Origin: Pseudomonadota bacterium
GTDB lineage: Bacteria; Pseudomonadota; Alphaproteobacteria; Azospirillales; Azospirillaceae
NCBI GenBank assembly: GCA_023413605.1
Contig: JAEZPL010000513.1
Coordinates: forward strand, 1 to 5,547
Direction: 5' to 3'
Length of the DNA: 5,547 nt
Shown in pieces: positions 4,775-5,547 of this stretch. Under the pieces are notes generated by a model that worked only from the letters and a program-made list of their open reading frames with translations, made no database searches and was not told where the DNA came from. Made by a program: the position numbers and the translations under genes. Position 1 is the stretch's first letter; each line of letters opens with the position of its first letter.

Positions 4775-5547
4775 TCAATGCCGGGCCGCAGCCAACTCGG
4801 CCCCGAAGCGCCACTCCAGCACCGTCTTCGCCACCAGCGTGACGAGGGCAAGCATGGCCAGCACCGAGGCCACCGAGAAGGCGGCGACGAAGTTGTATTC
4901 GTTGTAAAGAATTTCGACGTGCAGCGGCATCGTGTTGGTCTCGCCACGGATGTGGCCGGACACGACGGACACGGCGCCGAATTCGCCCATCGCGCGGGCG
5001 TTGCACAGCAGCACGCCGTACAGCAGGCCCCACTTGATGTTCGGCAGCGTCACCCGCCAGAAGGTCTGCCAGCCGCTGGCGCCCAGCACCAGCGCCGCTT
5101 CCTCCTCCTCCGATCCCTGCTCCTGCATCAGCGGGATCAGCTCGCGCGCGACGAAGGGGAAGGTCACGAAGATGGTGGCGAGCACGAGGCCCGGCACGGC
5201 GAAGATGATCTGGATGCCCTGCGATTTCAGGAACGGCCCCAGCACGCCGTGCGCCCCGAACATCAGCACGTAGATCAGGCCGGAGATGACCGGCGACACC
5301 GAGAAGGGCAGATCGATCAGCGTGATCAGCAGGTCCTTGCCGCGGAAATCGAACTTCGCGATGCACCAGGACGCCGCCACGCCGAACAGCAGGTTCGCCG
5401 GCACGGCGATGGCCGCCACGATCAGCGTCAGTTGGATGGCCGCCACCGCGTCGGGTTCGATCAGCGCGTCCCAATAGGCCCCGACACCACGGCTCAGCGC
5501 CTCCACGAACACGGAAACGAGCGGCAGCACCAGGAACAGCAGCAGGA
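4775..5547 (-). CDS. cysW: Sulfate/thiosulfate ABC transporter permease CysW (N-terminus off right edge)
   Basis: CysW is one of two membrane subunits forming the sulfate/thiosulfate channel, partnered by CysT/CysU and powered by CysA. The visible 256 residues run from the first membrane helix (LLLFLVLPLVSVFVEAL) to the stop at 4775-4777. Helices are seen at about residues 38-60, 71-95, 113-132, 172-195 and 222-243. The conserved DLPFSVSPVISGLIYVLMFG segment (about 78-97) and the cytoplasmic EAA loop EEEAALVLGASGWQTFWRVT (about 147-166, followed by LPNIKWG), which docks on the ATPase, are both present. GAVSVVSGHIRGETNTMPLH (about 190-209) is characteristic of CysW. Family length is about 280-290, so roughly 25-35 N-terminal residues are missing. 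A GTG at 5528-5530 is an internal valine, not the start. The cysT/cysU gene is expected immediately to the right. Confidence 0.94.
   Translation of the reverse strand, partial: LLLFLVLPLVSVFVEALSRGVGAYWDALIEPDAVAAIQLTLIVAAIAVPANLLFGVAASWCIAKFDFRGKDLLITLIDLPFSVSPVISGLIYVLMFGAHGVLGPFLKSQGIQIIFAVPGLVLATIFVTFPFVARELIPLMQEQGSEEEEAALVLGASGWQTFWRVTLPNIKWGLLYGVLLCNARAMGEFGAVSVVSGHIRGETNTMPLHVEILYNEYNFVAAFSVASVLAMLALVTLVAKTVLEWRFGAELAAARH

Noticed and set aside
3754..4842. 362-codon plus-strand frame opposite cysA
   Set aside because: Antisense shadow: His/Gln/Arg-rich and lacking family features, while cysA on the other strand has every ABC motif.
4494..5474. 326-codon minus-strand frame spanning the cysW/cysA junction
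   Set aside because: Shifted-frame translation of both genes, Arg/Ala-rich and without membrane helices.

Overview
High-GC DNA with the codon usage and gene content of an alphaproteobacterium, most like Azospirillum and its relatives in the Rhodospirillales. This assignment rests on recognition of protein style (NadA, CysA/CysW, a UDG-like protein and a DYPNHLAR membrane protein) and has not been checked by a search.

Layout. Positions 1-485 (minus strand) hold the first 161 codons of nadA, quinolinate synthase, running off the left edge. In front of it are a good sigma-70-type promoter and two matching palindromes (ATGCTC-N5-GAGCA), 25 bp apart centre to centre. One lies between -35 and -10 and the other over the predicted transcription start, an arrangement expected of a repressor of NAD synthesis. 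Positions 546-995 contain no intact gene. They hold a hairpin just upstream of the nadA promoter, a decayed C-terminal piece of an IS30-family transposase (about 692-862, plus strand), and an imperfect inverted repeat pair (625-644 and 924-943) enclosing that piece.

Positions 996-2741 (minus) encode a 581-residue multi-spanning membrane protein of unknown function. It shares a 225-bp divergent intergenic region, with a perfect 12-bp palindrome, with a plus-strand gene at 2967-3659 for a protein of the uracil-DNA glycosylase superfamily. That gene converges on the sulfate transporter genes, with a strong hairpin at 3665-3702 in the short gap.

Positions 3721-5547 (minus) hold cysA (complete) and cysW (N-terminus off the right edge), the ATPase and one permease of an ABC sulfate/thiosulfate importer, 13 nt apart and clearly co-transcribed. 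The rest of the operon (a CysT/CysU permease and a binding protein) should lie to the right of the window.

The window is mostly ordinary housekeeping and transport DNA. I see no defence island, CRISPR array or other new multi-gene system. The most informative signals are the twin operators at nadA and the decayed insertion-sequence region beside it.
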